From Pseudomonadota bacterium (GTDB lineage: Bacteria > Pseudomonadota > Gammaproteobacteria > Burkholderiales > Chitinibacteraceae), in the NCBI GenBank assembly GCA_026399755.1, contig JAPLQI010000114.1, positions 1-42,281 of the forward strand: a DNA stretch of 42,281 nucleotides, read 5' to 3'. The notes under the pieces are model-generated. The model did not search any database, had not been told where the DNA came from, and saw only the letters and a program-made list of their open reading frames with translations. The stretch's first letter is position 1. Every line of letters starts with the position of its first letter. Both the position numbers and the translations under genes were made by a program. This document shows, piece after piece, positions 24,649 to 33,534 of the stretch.

Positions 24649-26516
24649 CGCCCAGCGCCCAAATACTACTGGATGCGTGCGGCTATGCAGTGCTTGCAAT
24701 CAACCCAGCTAACGGCTTAATTGTGGCAAGTAATATGGAGTGCGAGCATTTATTGGGCTATAGCCAAGCTAGCCTGATAGGACAACCGATTGCTGACATT
24801 GAAATTGGCTTACATGATTTATTTTTTTGGGAGGAAGTCAGGCAAGGCTCAACCACCTCCGTAAGCGCCGTTCAAAGTGAATACCGGCATGAAAATGGCT
24901 CATTAATCACCGTACAAAAAACAGTTCGCTGCATCCCTACGGAAAAAGGCCTGCTCTGTGTGCTCTCAGTACACGACGTGAGCAGCGCCAAACGGCTGGA
25001 AGACGAAACCGCACGCAGCTCATCTTTGCTGGCGGCCACACTAGAATCCACTCACGATGGAATATTAGTCACCGATTTAGACGGCAAAGTACGCAATTTC
25101 AACCAACGTATCCATGCCATCTGGCAATGGCAGCCTACCGATAACGGTATATCTCTCTTTACCCATATGGCCGAACAACAACAAGACCCTGCTGGTTTTC
25201 TACACTGGTTAGACACCATATATCAAGACCCAAACCATAGCGACCAATTAGAATGCCCATTAAAAGACGGCCGAGTACTTGAGCTGACCAGCACTCCGCA
25301 GCTACTCAAAAACCAAGCCATAGGCCGCTTGATCACCATGCACGATATCAGCGAGCTAAAATCAATCGAGGAGGAATTACGGCTGGCTCGCGATGCGGCC
25401 CAAGCGGCCAATAGAGCCAAATCAGATTTCCTCTCGCATATGAGCCACGAGCTGCGCACCCCGCTCAACGCCATTTTGGGCTTTGCACAGCTTTTAGAAA
25501 CCGAGACCGATCCCACCGCACATGAATTGGGAAGTTATATCGCCAAAGCAGGTTGGCATTTGCTTGAGCTGATTAATGAAGTGCTGGATCTCGCCAGCAT
25601 CGATGCGGGGAAAATGAAGCTGCGAATTGAGCCTGTCGATCTCACGCTGGTTATTCAAGATTGCTGCGAGCTGACCCGACATCTAGCCAGCGTTAAGCAG
25701 ATTCACCTCGCGGAGCCACATCTACCCCAAAACCGCTTTATGGCCCAAGTCGATGCTAGGCGCTTAAAACAAATGCTGCTCAATCTTATTTCCAATGCCA
25801 TTAAATACAATCGATCGGGGGGCCAAGTAGAAATCACCATTACTGCGGCCGACGAAACGCATTGGCGGCTGATGGTTTCTGATACCGGCAATGGTATTTC
25901 AGCTAGCGATCAAGCCCTGTTATTTCAACCTTTTAGCCGAGTGGGGGCTCACCAATTAGAGATTGAAGGCACCGGCATCGGCCTCGCATTTACTCGCAAG
26001 CTCGCCCACTTGATGAGCGGGGAAGTCGGCATGGATAGCACGCTAGGCCAAGGCAGCCGTTTTTGGATTGATCTGCCCTGCGCCATCATGCAAATGCAGC
26101 CTAGCTTGGAAAACAGCGAGCTTAAAACCCACACACTGCTCTATATCGAGGACGATCTATTATCGCAGCAGCTACTGGCACGCATCATTGCTCATCATCG
26201 CCCGAGTTATCTATTTTTGCAGGCTAGCGACGCCGCATCTGGCTTAGCCTTGGCTATTTCTGCTGAGCCTGATTTAATCTTGCTCGATATGCACCTCCCA
26301 GACGCCAGCGGAGCCGCTGTGCTTGAGCAGCTAGGCAAGGGCGAAAACACGCGGCAGATTCCGGTGATGGCGCTCTCAGGCGACGCTGGAGAAGAAGAAA
26401 TTGCCCATGCCACAAAAATTGGTTTTGATGGCTATCTCAGTAAACCCGTTAGGCTAGACAGCACATTAGCGCTGATTGATAAAATGTTAATGGGTAAAAA
26501 ACCGAAAAGATTGTAA
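24645..26516 (+). CDS. PAS-PAS hybrid histidine kinase with receiver domain
   Basis: A 623-residue soluble kinase with no membrane segment. A PAS domain (about 8-120, NPANGLIVASNMECEHLLGYS) is followed by a second (about 128-240, TLESTHDGILVTDLDGKVRNFN). HisKA follows with His268 (HMSHELRTPLNAILGFAQLLE), then HATPase (NLISNAIKYNRSGG, DTGNGISASD, GTGIGLAFTRKL) and a C-terminal receiver with Asp548 (LILLDMHLPDASG) and a Lys in YLSKPVR. It follows the HD-GYP protein in the same direction, separated only by the tandem repeat and mini-ORF. The pair may act together, with cytoplasmic sensing linked to cyclic di-GMP breakdown; that link is inference. Confidence 0.92.
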   Translation: MTPSAQILLDACGYAVLAINPANGLIVASNMECEHLLGYSQASLIGQPIADIEIGLHDLFFWEEVRQGSTTSVSAVQSEYRHENGSLITVQKTVRCIPTEKGLLCVLSVHDVSSAKRLEDETARSSSLLAATLESTHDGILVTDLDGKVRNFNQRIHAIWQWQPTDNGISLFTHMAEQQQDPAGFLHWLDTIYQDPNHSDQLECPLKDGRVLELTSTPQLLKNQAIGRLITMHDISELKSIEEELRLARDAAQAANRAKSDFLSHMSHELRTPLNAILGFAQLLETETDPTAHELGSYIAKAGWHLLELINEVLDLASIDAGKMKLRIEPVDLTLVIQDCCELTRHLASVKQIHLAEPHLPQNRFMAQVDARRLKQMLLNLISNAIKYNRSGGQVEITITAADETHWRLMVSDTGNGISASDQALLFQPFSRVGAHQLEIEGTGIGLAFTRKLAHLMSGEVGMDSTLGQGSRFWIDLPCAIMQMQPSLENSELKTHTLLYIEDDLLSQQLLARIIAHHRPSYLFLQASDAASGLALAISAEPDLILLDMHLPDASGAAVLEQLGKGENTRQIPVMALSGDAGEEEIAHATKIGFDGYLSKPVRLDSTLALIDKMLMGKKPKRL

Positions 26517-26596
26517 AAATAAGCCTGCCTAAGCCTCTTGTTCAATCATCTCTGTGTAAATGGCTTTCTATAAGGGCAGTGCTCGTTTTTTGAATT

Positions 26597-26689
26597 TATA
26601 GGGCGAGAGAAACCCGCGAGCAGTTTCGCTCAATACGCGCCAAGCAAAGTCAAAAAGATCTTTTTAGTGTCTTCGGCTCGTTGATTTTT
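26597..26689. repeat. Relics of two dispersed elements in the gap after the kinase gene
   Basis: TATAGGGCGAGAGAAACCCG (near 26597-26616) is a decayed left arm of the GTAGGGCGGGTG palindromic family with its loop and no right arm. Directly after it, 26658-26689 repeats the left part of the MITE at 2090-2120 (ATCTTTTTAGTG.CTTCGGC.CGTTGATTTT, two substitutions). The rest of the gap 26517-26897 is AT-rich and shows nothing else I can name. Confidence 0.65.
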
Positions 26690-26897
26690 AAGCGTTTAGC
26701 CACTTCGCAATCATTTTTCATCATCTGCACGGGAGATGACTTATAAGTAATATTTGTAATTAGAGGCATTTCATGAAGGGGGCGCTATTCATCCATTTAT
26801 CCCAAGCTCTATTAAAAATATCCGTCTAATTAATAAATATAAAAACAATTGCATATGTCGAATTTATTTATAAATCGATAAATCATGACTTAGATTT

Positions 26898-27266
26898 TTA
26901 GTTGTGCACAATCAGCGCCACCACCTTGCGATCTTCCGAAGTCAAAATATTAAAGGTGCGGCATAGTGCGCCGGTATCCATCACATCCAGCCCAATATGC
27001 GCGGCGGCAAGCGCACGATAAAGGCGCGGATGAGGGAAGCGAATGCTCTTGCCCGTGCCCAATAAAACCACTTCAGGCTTATAGGCCAGCACAGCGCTGA
27101 AATCATCCTCAGTTAAATCTTCAAAATCCACAGGCCGCCAAACATGGACTTCGCTAGCGGTGACCAGCACATTGCCTTGATATTGCTCGGCATTGACTCG
27201 CACAAAATCATCACCATAGCCTGAGAACTGGTTCAGATTTTCGATCATGGTATGTTGTAATTTCAT
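26898..27266 (-). CDS. Mth938-like (DUF498/NDUFAF3-type) protein
   Basis: A 122-residue single-domain protein of the Mth938 fold. Signatures: ENLNQFSGYGDDFVRVN at the start, then VLVTASEVHVWRPVDFEDLT, the central PEVVLLGTGKSIRFPHP, and the closing GLDVMDTGALCRTFNILTSEDRKVVALI. Bacterial members are short soluble proteins with no settled activity; the mitochondrial relative NDUFAF3 helps assemble complex I. A GAGA site lies about 7 bases before the ATG. It is divergent from alaA. Confidence 0.85.
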   Translation of the reverse strand: MKLQHTMIENLNQFSGYGDDFVRVNAEQYQGNVLVTASEVHVWRPVDFEDLTEDDFSAVLAYKPEVVLLGTGKSIRFPHPRLYRALAAAHIGLDVMDTGALCRTFNILTSEDRKVVALIVHN

Positions 27267-27428
27267 AATAATTTCTCTGTTAAATTTCTGTTATTTTAAC
27301 TTAATCGCAGATTAATAGGTTTTGGAAGCCGCCTTGTATTCATTTTTTTGTTTTCGTAATCACAATAAGTGCAGTACAGCGCAATCTTTCGCTAGAATAC
27401 GTTCTCCCTAGCTTATTTAGCCGCTGCC

Positions 27429-28658
27429 ATGACGACCATTCTTAAATCAAACAAATTACAAAATGTCTGTTACGAGATTCGTGGGCCTGTTCCAGAACGA
27501 GCGCGGCAGATGGAAGAAGAAGGCCAGCGCATTATTAAGCTGAACATCGGCAATCTGGCTGCCTTCGGCTTTGATGCGCCTGAAGAAGTGGTGCAAGACG
27601 TGATTCGCAACCTGCCCAATGCCGCAGGTTATGTCGATTCCAAAGGCCTGTTTCAGGCGCGTAAAGCCGTGATGCATTACACGCAATCTAAAAACATCAG
27701 CGATGTGACAGTCGACGATATTTATATTGGCAACGGCGCATCCGAGCTGATTGTGATGGCCATGCAAGGCCTATTAAACGATGGCGATGAAGTGCTGGTG
27801 CCTATGCCAGATTACCCGCTCTGGACCGCCGCAGTCAGCCTAGCGGGCGGCACGCCGCGCCATTATCTGTGCGATGAAGCCAATGAATGGCATCCATCGC
27901 TGGATGATATTCGCAGCAAAATCAGCGCCAAAACCAAAGCGATTGTGATTATTAACCCGAATAATCCAACGGGTGCTTTATATCCTGATTCGCTACTCAA
28001 AGACATTATTCAAATTGCGCGTGAAAATAATCTCATTATTTATGCCGATGAAATATACGACAAAGTACTTTATGACGGCGTAACGCATACTTCGATTGCT
28101 TCTTTAGCCAATGATATTTTATTTGTGACCTTTAATGGCTTATCTAAAAATTATCGCGCTTGTGGCTTTCGATCGGGTTGGATGTTTGTCTCTGGCAATA
28201 AGAAAATAGCCAAAGATTATATCGAGGGACTGAATATCCTCGCTACCATGCGGCTCTGCGCCAATGTGCCCGCCCAATACGCAATTCAAACCGCGCTGGG
28301 CGGATATCAAAGCATTAATGATTTAGTAAAACCCACAGGCCGTCTCGCTAAGCAACGCGATCTGGCCTACAAGCTGCTCACGGAGATCCCGGGGGTAAGC
28401 TGTGTAAAACCAAGAGCAGCGCTCTATATGTTCCCCAAGCTTGATCCGGCCATTTACCCGATTGCCGACGATCAGCAGTTTATTTTAGAGCTATTACAAG
28501 AAGAGAAAGTACTACTGGTGCAAGGCACAGGTTTTAACTGGCAACAGCCTGATCATTTCCGCGTGGTGTTCTTACCCAACCTAGATGATCTAACTGACGC
28601 CATTGCCCGCCTTGCCCGCTTCTTAGCAAACTATCGAAAACGTCACGGCACAGATTAA
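27429..28658 (+). CDS. alaA: Alanine-synthesising aminotransferase (AlaA-type)
   Basis: A 409-residue PLP enzyme of fold type I, matching E. coli AlaA along its length. Matches include KLQNVCYEIRGPV at the start, IIKLNIGNLAAFGFDAPEEV, YIGNGASELIVMAMQGLL, MPDYPLWTAAVSLAGG, INPNNPTGALY, the PLP lysine in FNGLSKNYRACGFRSGWM, and ANVPAQYAIQTALGGYQS. It converts pyruvate to alanine using glutamate. One family difference is GNLAAFGF where AlaA usually has GNPAPFGF. It lies 17 bases before hom, forming an amino-acid operon arrangement common in betaproteobacteria. The ribosome site is weak. Confidence 0.93.
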   Translation: MTTILKSNKLQNVCYEIRGPVPERARQMEEEGQRIIKLNIGNLAAFGFDAPEEVVQDVIRNLPNAAGYVDSKGLFQARKAVMHYTQSKNISDVTVDDIYIGNGASELIVMAMQGLLNDGDEVLVPMPDYPLWTAAVSLAGGTPRHYLCDEANEWHPSLDDIRSKISAKTKAIVIINPNNPTGALYPDSLLKDIIQIARENNLIIYADEIYDKVLYDGVTHTSIASLANDILFVTFNGLSKNYRACGFRSGWMFVSGNKKIAKDYIEGLNILATMRLCANVPAQYAIQTALGGYQSINDLVKPTGRLAKQRDLAYKLLTEIPGVSCVKPRAALYMFPKLDPAIYPIADDQQFILELLQEEKVLLVQGTGFNWQQPDHFRVVFLPNLDDLTDAIARLARFLANYRKRHGTD

Positions 28659-28675
28659 TCAGAGGAATAAAACAA

Positions 28676-29986
28676 ATGAAACCCATCAATGTAGGTTTAT
28701 GCGGTGTAGGCACCGTAGGCGGCGGAACGGTCACGGTTCTTAAAAGGAATGCCATCGAAATCAGCCGCCGTGCAGGCAGACCGATTGTGATTACCATGGC
28801 GGCCAACCGTGATCTAGTCCGTGCTCGTGAGCTCTGTGGTGATGACATTACCCTGACAGACGATGCGATGGATGTAGTGAACAACCCAGAAATCGACATT
28901 GTGGTGGAACTCATAGGCGGCACTACCATCGCCAAAGACCTTGTATTGGCGGCCATTGCCAATGGCAAGCATGTGGTGACCGCTAATAAAAAACTAATTG
29001 CCGAATACGGCAATGAGATTTTCGCCCGCGCCACAGAAAAAGGCGTGATGGTTTCATTTGAAGCCGCAGTAGCTGGCGGCATCCCGATTATTAAAGCGCT
29101 GCGCGAAGGCCTAACCGCCAATAAAATTGAGTGGGTGGCCGGCATTATCAACGGCACATCCAACTTTATTCTGACCGAAATGCGCGATAAGGGCTTGGCC
29201 TTTGCCGATGTTTTAAAAGAAGCACAACGCCTAGGCTATGCCGAAGCAGACCCTACTTTTGATATCGAAGGCCACGATGCCGCGCATAAGCTCACCATCA
29301 TGAGCGCAATTGCCTTCGGCATTCCGGTGCAATTTGATAAAGCTTACTTAGAAGGCATTAGCAAGCTGTCCGCAATTGATATCCAATACGCACAAGAGCT
29401 GGGCTATCGCATCAAGCTGCTGGGTATGACTCGCCGCCGCGAACAAGGCATTGAGCTGCGCGTTGCCCCTACGCTGATTCCTGCCAGCCGCCTGATTGCC
29501 AATGTAGATGGCGTGATGAATGCGATTCTGGTGAAGGGTGATGCGGTCGGTGCCACCATGTATTACGGCCCCGGTGCCGGTGCCGAGCCAACAGCGTCTT
29601 CCGTGATTGCCGATCTGGTAGATATCACTCGCCTGCATACTGCAGACCCAGAGCAACGCGTGCCGCATCTGGCTTTTCAGCCATCGCAAATCGCCGATCT
29701 GCCGATTCTACCGATTGAAGAAATCGAAACCTGCTACTACCTGCGTATCAATACCGAAGACAAACCTGGCGTGCTGGCCGATATCACGCGCCTCTTGGCT
29801 GATAACGGTATTTCGGTCGACGCCATGTTGCAGCGCCCGATTGCAGGTGAAGCACGCGCCGATATCATCATCATCACGCATCTGGCCGTCGAAAAACGCG
29901 TCAACACCGCCATCAAAGGCATCGAAGCCCTGCCAAGCATCACCGGCGCAGTTGTACGCTTACGCCTTGAGCATTTAAACGGCTAA
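28676..29986 (+). CDS. hom: Homoserine dehydrogenase
   Basis: A 436-residue monofunctional enzyme reducing aspartate semialdehyde to homoserine with NAD(P)H, the branch point to threonine and methionine. The N-terminal nucleotide-binding motif is GLCGVGTVGGGTV. The central catalytic part has VTANKKLIAEYG, AAVAGGIPIIKALREGL and GIINGTSNFIL, with GYAEADPTFDIEGHDAAHKL. The C-terminal ACT domain (about 350-430, YYLRINTEDKPGVLADITRLL) is the usual site of threonine feedback. AGAGGAA lies about 9 bases before the ATG. The tight spacing to alaA implies co-transcription; the next gene of the pathway, thrC, is 472 bases on, beyond an inserted repeat element. Confidence 0.96.
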   Translation: MKPINVGLCGVGTVGGGTVTVLKRNAIEISRRAGRPIVITMAANRDLVRARELCGDDITLTDDAMDVVNNPEIDIVVELIGGTTIAKDLVLAAIANGKHVVTANKKLIAEYGNEIFARATEKGVMVSFEAAVAGGIPIIKALREGLTANKIEWVAGIINGTSNFILTEMRDKGLAFADVLKEAQRLGYAEADPTFDIEGHDAAHKLTIMSAIAFGIPVQFDKAYLEGISKLSAIDIQYAQELGYRIKLLGMTRRREQGIELRVAPTLIPASRLIANVDGVMNAILVKGDAVGATMYYGPGAGAEPTASSVIADLVDITRLHTADPEQRVPHLAFQPSQIADLPILPIEEIETCYYLRINTEDKPGVLADITRLLADNGISVDAMLQRPIAGEARADIIIITHLAVEKRVNTAIKGIEALPSITGAVVRLRLEHLNG

Positions 29987-30002
29987 TGCATATTAAAATC
30001 TA

Positions 30003-30434
30003 AAAGTTCTGTAGACACAGAGGACACGGAGAAAAGCAAAGGCGAGAATAAGCTGAGCAAATTCTAATTGATGAGGCAAGGTAGGGCGGATGCAACACAA
30101 TCCTATTAACTTAAGCGAAATATTTTTCGTAGGGCGGGTGAAACCCGCCGAGCTTTGCGATGTAATACGAAAAATGGCGGGTTTCACCCGCCCTACGATG
30201 ACTCAATGCTTGTCATTACGTGGTAGTCATGGCTTATTGCTAAGTTGATAGGATTGGGGTGCAACCCGCGAGCAATGCTAAAAAATACGCGAGTTGCACC
30301 TGCCCTATAAGACTATCAATTTAAGCCCTGCCAGCGAGTGTGCTGCCCTTGTCGCTTGAGCTTTATTTGGTTTTCCTCGCATTTGTTTTCCTCGCCCTTG
30401 CCTTTCTCCGTGTTCTCCGTGTCTACAGACTTTA
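30003..30434. mobile_element. Inverted-repeat-bounded composite element between hom and thrC
   Basis: The left end 30003-30046 and the right end 30391-30434 are inverted copies. They share TCTGTAGACAC, ACACGGAGAAA and GGCGAG, with four mismatches over the inner 39 positions. Inside are one intact palindromic repeat of the GTAGGGCGGGTG family (30127-30198, perfect 23-base arms), a degenerate one (about 30248-30308), and a partial arm at 30081. The flanks resemble each other (TATTAAAATCTAAAA at 29990, TATTAAAGGTCTAAAA at 30438), which may be a target duplication. No ORF is inside. Related end sequence, with the same palindrome family, recurs at 33535-33650. Mobility is inferred only from structure. 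Confidence 0.6.
30127..30198. repeat. Dispersed palindromic repeat (GTAGGGCGGGTG family), copy 3
   Basis: Perfect 23-base arms at 30127-30149 and 30176-30198 enclose a 26-base loop with GAGCTTTGCGATG. This is the best-preserved copy in the window. It is nested inside the inverted-repeat element between hom and thrC. A degenerate relative with 'gggtgcaacccgcg' follows at about 30248-30308. Confidence 0.87.
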
Positions 30435-30458
30435 GGGTTTATTAAAGGTCTAAAAATC

Positions 30459-31871
30459 ATGCGCTATATCTCTACCCGCGGTGGTATGCCGCCTAAGTCT
30501 TTTTCTGAAATCCTGCTCGGTGGTTTAGCGCCTGATGGCGGCTTGGTGATGCCTGAAGTATGCCCCCGCCTCACGCAGGCCGATTTAGAACGCCTCGCTC
30601 CCCTGCCCTATGCTGAGCTAGCTTTTGAAGTGATCCGCCTGTTTGTGGACGATATCCCCGAAGCAGATTTAAAAGCACTGGTCAGCAAGACTTACACGGA
30701 AGAAGTGTTTGGCTCCGCCGACATCACACCAATCAAAACACTGGCCCCAAATCTGCATCTGCAACAGCTCTCTAATGGCCCAACGCTGGCTTTTAAAGAT
30801 ATGGCGATGCAGTTGCTGGGCAATCTGTTTGAATACGTGCTGGCCAAAGAAGGCAAAGAAATCAATATCGTCGGCGCAACCTCAGGCGACACCGGCTCGG
30901 CAGCGGAATACGCCATGCGCGGCAAAAAGGGCGTGAATGTATTTATGCTCAGCCCCGCGGGCAAAATGAGCCCCTTCCAGCGCGCACAGATGTTTAGCCT
31001 GCAAGACGCAAACATCCACAATATCGCGGTGAAGAGCATGTTTGATGCCTGCCAGGATATGGTGAAAGCCATTAATAACGATGCCGCGTTTAAGCAGGAT
31101 TACAAAATTGGTGCGGTGAATTCGATCAACTGGGGCCGTGTGGTGGCGCAGATTTGCTACTACTTCAAAGGCTATTTTGCCGTGGCTAAAACCGTTGGCG
31201 AGCCGGTAGATTTCTGTGTACCATCTGGCAACTTTGGCAATATCTGCGCGGGCCATATGGCACGCCAAATGGGCTTGCCAATTCGCCGCCTGATTGTTGC
31301 CACCAATGAAAATGATGTACTGGACGAGTTTTTCAGCAGCGGCGGCTACCACCCACGCGGCCTTGATCGCACTTTCGAAACATCCAGCCCATCAATGGAT
31401 ATCACCAAGGCTTCTAATCTGGAACGCTTTGTATTCGATTTGCTGGGCCGCGATGCGAGCAAACTATCCGCCCTGTGGAAAGGCATCGATGCAGGCATCG
31501 GCTTTGATTTAAGTGCAGACGATTTCGCCAAAATGCGTGAGGTGTATGGCTTTAGATCCAGCCGCAGCACTCATCAAGACCGCCTCGATAATATTCGCAG
31601 CGTGTTTGAGACTTATGGCGTAGAAATCGACCCTCACACCGCCGACGGCTATAAAGCAGCCATTGAGCACAGAGATGCAGACGTCGCCATGGTCATCCTT
31701 GAAACAGCCCTGCCCGCCAAGTTTGAAGACACCATGCTGGAAGCCATAGACCAAAAACCACAGCGCCCAGCGGCTTTGCATAATCTAGAATATTTACCGC
31801 AGCGCTTTGATGTACTGGAAGCCGATGTAGCCGCGCTTAAGGCCTACTTGGTAGAACGGATTAAAGCGTAA
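30459..31871 (+). CDS. thrC: Threonine synthase
   Basis: A 470-residue PLP enzyme converting O-phosphohomoserine to threonine. The start MRYISTRGGMPP is the family's usual beginning. The PLP lysine is in NGPTLAFKDMAMQLLGNLFEY. GATSGDTGSAAEYAM and VPSGNFGNICAGHMARQMGLP are the phosphate-binding and active-site segments of the long (about 470-residue) proteobacterial class. It completes the hom-thrC pathway pair. An AAAGG lies 10 bases before the ATG, at the edge of the inserted element, so its promoter or leader may be affected by that insertion. A perfect 12-bp hairpin follows the stop. Confidence 0.96.
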   Translation: MRYISTRGGMPPKSFSEILLGGLAPDGGLVMPEVCPRLTQADLERLAPLPYAELAFEVIRLFVDDIPEADLKALVSKTYTEEVFGSADITPIKTLAPNLHLQQLSNGPTLAFKDMAMQLLGNLFEYVLAKEGKEINIVGATSGDTGSAAEYAMRGKKGVNVFMLSPAGKMSPFQRAQMFSLQDANIHNIAVKSMFDACQDMVKAINNDAAFKQDYKIGAVNSINWGRVVAQICYYFKGYFAVAKTVGEPVDFCVPSGNFGNICAGHMARQMGLPIRRLIVATNENDVLDEFFSSGGYHPRGLDRTFETSSPSMDITKASNLERFVFDLLGRDASKLSALWKGIDAGIGFDLSADDFAKMREVYGFRSSRSTHQDRLDNIRSVFETYGVEIDPHTADGYKAAIEHRDADVAMVILETALPAKFEDTMLEAIDQKPQRPAALHNLEYLPQRFDVLEADVAALKAYLVERIKA

Positions 31872-31875
31872 GCTG

Positions 31876-31907
31876 TAGGTGAGGAACGACTTTTTGTTCC
31901 TCACCTA
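31876..31907 (+). terminator. Strong hairpin directly after thrC
   Basis: TAGGTGAGGAAC and GTTCCTCACCTA form a perfect 12-bp stem over loop GACTTTTT, starting 4 bases after the thrC stop. No T-tract follows, so it is either a non-canonical terminator or a 3'-end protector. Confidence 0.6.
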
Positions 31908-31950
31908 TGCCCACTAAAAATGACAACATATTTACAAGGAGAAATAGAAG

Positions 31951-31976
31951 AAAATTGGCCGTAGAGAAACGGCCAA
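31951..31976 (-). terminator. Rho-independent terminator of the FUSC-family gene
   Basis: TTGGCCGT and ACGGCCAA (31955-31976) form an 8-bp stem over a 6-base loop; on the minus strand TTTTCTTCT follows. It is 11 bases after the stop codon. Confidence 0.8.
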
Positions 31977-31987
31977 GGAGGCAAAAA

Positions 31988-33019
31988 TTAGCTGCTGCGC
32001 TTACCGCGCTGATCAAAAGAAGCGGGTTTAAAACGAATAAACAGCAAGGAGCCGATGCCCGATAATACGCAGGCAATAATGGTATTTTCTACCCGTGCCC
32101 GCACCAAGGTATGGTGCTCACCGCCAAAATCCAGCAGCACCATCACCAAAGCAGTAATAGGAATAACCGCTAGCCAGTAATTACGCTCCAAACAAATCGG
32201 CGTTACCGCAGCCAAAACCACCACCATCGCCGCTAACTGCCATTCGGCCTGAAAAAAATACAAAACAGCCCAGCCCAATAAAGCGCCAATCATCGAGCCA
32301 ATTAGACGCTGCACCATGCGATCAATCGTCAGCTTATTATCGTAAACAGTTACCAGCACCACAGTCAGCGGCACCCAATAGGCGCGCTCCAGGCCAAAGC
32401 CATAGCCAATTAAGTAAGCCAAAACCACTTTAGCGGCAAAGTAAAAAGCAAAAATAGAATTATTATGATTGCGCCGTAATAGGCGGCTCATGGCCTCATA
32501 GAGCATCGGGCCGCTTTTAGGCTCTGGGGCACGAAATAGGTAGCGATCTAATACCACAGCAAGAATGCCTGAAGCGCCGCCCAGCAATAAATAGGTTCCG
32601 GCCAAGGGAGAAAGCATAGGGGCGCTATCGCCAAATAAGAAAGCAATCAGCCAGTATTTGCTCATCATTTCGACAGAATTACCAGCGCCTTGCAGCCAAC
32701 CGGTGAAGATTGCAAACGCTAACAAGAAAGCCAGCGGCGCACCTTGCACATAATGCCCCGCTACCCCAGCAATCCCTGCCAGCAACATCCCCACCGTCAT
32801 GTACACCATCACGGTGATTCGCTCTGAGGTATTGCCGCCATTATCAACAAACATGGTGTAAAATCCAGCCACCGCGCCATACACAGCCGGTAAAAACTCA
32901 CCCCGAAGCAGCGCAATCGCCAGAGGTAAGCCAACTGCAATCATCACCCGCAACACCCGTCTCCACGGAATACTCTGCTGCGGTTTAATCGCCAGCATCT
33001 GAACCAGCTGTGTTTGCAT
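31988..33019 (-). CDS. FUSC-family inner-membrane protein
   Basis: A 343-residue membrane protein with two blocks of about five to six hydrophobic helices (roughly 25-165 and 195-335) joined by a short polar stretch with YEAMSRLLRRNHNN. This fits the FUSC family, which includes aromatic-acid and fusaric-acid exporters such as AaeB, but it is much shorter than those (about 650 residues) and lacks the large cytoplasmic domain. The second block has GYGFGLERAYWVPLTVVLVTV...RMVQRLIGSMIGALLGW, the typical FUSC repeat. AAAGGG lies about 6 bases before the ATG. No membrane-fusion partner is nearby. The substrate is unknown. Confidence 0.8.
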   Translation of the reverse strand: MQTQLVQMLAIKPQQSIPWRRVLRVMIAVGLPLAIALLRGEFLPAVYGAVAGFYTMFVDNGGNTSERITVMVYMTVGMLLAGIAGVAGHYVQGAPLAFLLAFAIFTGWLQGAGNSVEMMSKYWLIAFLFGDSAPMLSPLAGTYLLLGGASGILAVVLDRYLFRAPEPKSGPMLYEAMSRLLRRNHNNSIFAFYFAAKVVLAYLIGYGFGLERAYWVPLTVVLVTVYDNKLTIDRMVQRLIGSMIGALLGWAVLYFFQAEWQLAAMVVVLAAVTPICLERNYWLAVIPITALVMVLLDFGGEHHTLVRARVENTIIACVLSGIGSLLFIRFKPASFDQRGKRSS

Positions 33020-33101
33020 ATTTAGCCCTTTAAATAAGGGGGAGAATTTTACTGCTTAAGGCGATTCAGGCTGTACGAGCGATTGCAGTAAAAAATAACA
33101 A

Positions 33102-33506
33102 TTAATCGCTGCCGTGCGGCTTAAATTCAATTGATACCGAGTTAATACAATAACGCTCGCCCGTAGGCATAGGGCCATCAGGGAAAACATGGCCCAGATG
33201 TGCATCACAACTACTACAACGCACTTCCACCCGTATCATGCCGTGGCTACCGTCCCTAATCCGCTGAATATTGGCTCCTGCCGCCTCAGCCCAAAAACTA
33301 GGCCAACCGCAGCCGGCATCAAATTTACGCTCGGACTCAAACAACACCGCGCCACAGCAAATGCAGTGATACTTACCGCTACCGGTCTGACGATAATGCT
33401 CGCCCGAAAACGGCCGCTCAGTACCGCCTTCTCTGGCGACTCGGTATTGCTCGGCACTGAGCTGCTCACGCCACTCTGCATCGCTTTTCTTTACTTTTTC
33501 GCCCAT
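33102..33506 (-). CDS. msrB: Peptide-methionine (R)-S-oxide reductase
   Basis: A 134-residue MsrB repairing R-form methionine sulfoxide. The catalytic Cys120 is in [13 protein letters not shown], and Cys66 lies in [10 protein letters not shown]. Two zinc CxxC pairs are present, Cys48/Cys51 and Cys97/Cys100. [15 protein letters not shown] is the family's best-known block. Length is close to E. coli MsrB. The start [16 protein letters not shown] is normal for the family. A repeat-rich stretch lies upstream (33535-33650). Confidence 0.95.
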   Translation of the reverse strand: MGEKVKKSDAEWREQLSAEQYRVAREGGTERPFSGEHYRQTGSGKYHCICCGAVLFESERKFDAGCGWPSFWAEAAGANIQRIRDGSHGMIRVEVRCSSCDAHLGHVFPDGPMPTGERYCINSVSIEFKPHGSD

Positions 33507-33534
33507 CTTAAAACTCCACTACGTTTTCTAAAAA

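Noticed and set aside
31988-33019. Truncated AaeB-type exporter pseudogene
   Set aside because: Although half the length of AaeB, the gene has intact ends, a good ribosome site, a terminator and two complete helix blocks, matching the short FUSC type.
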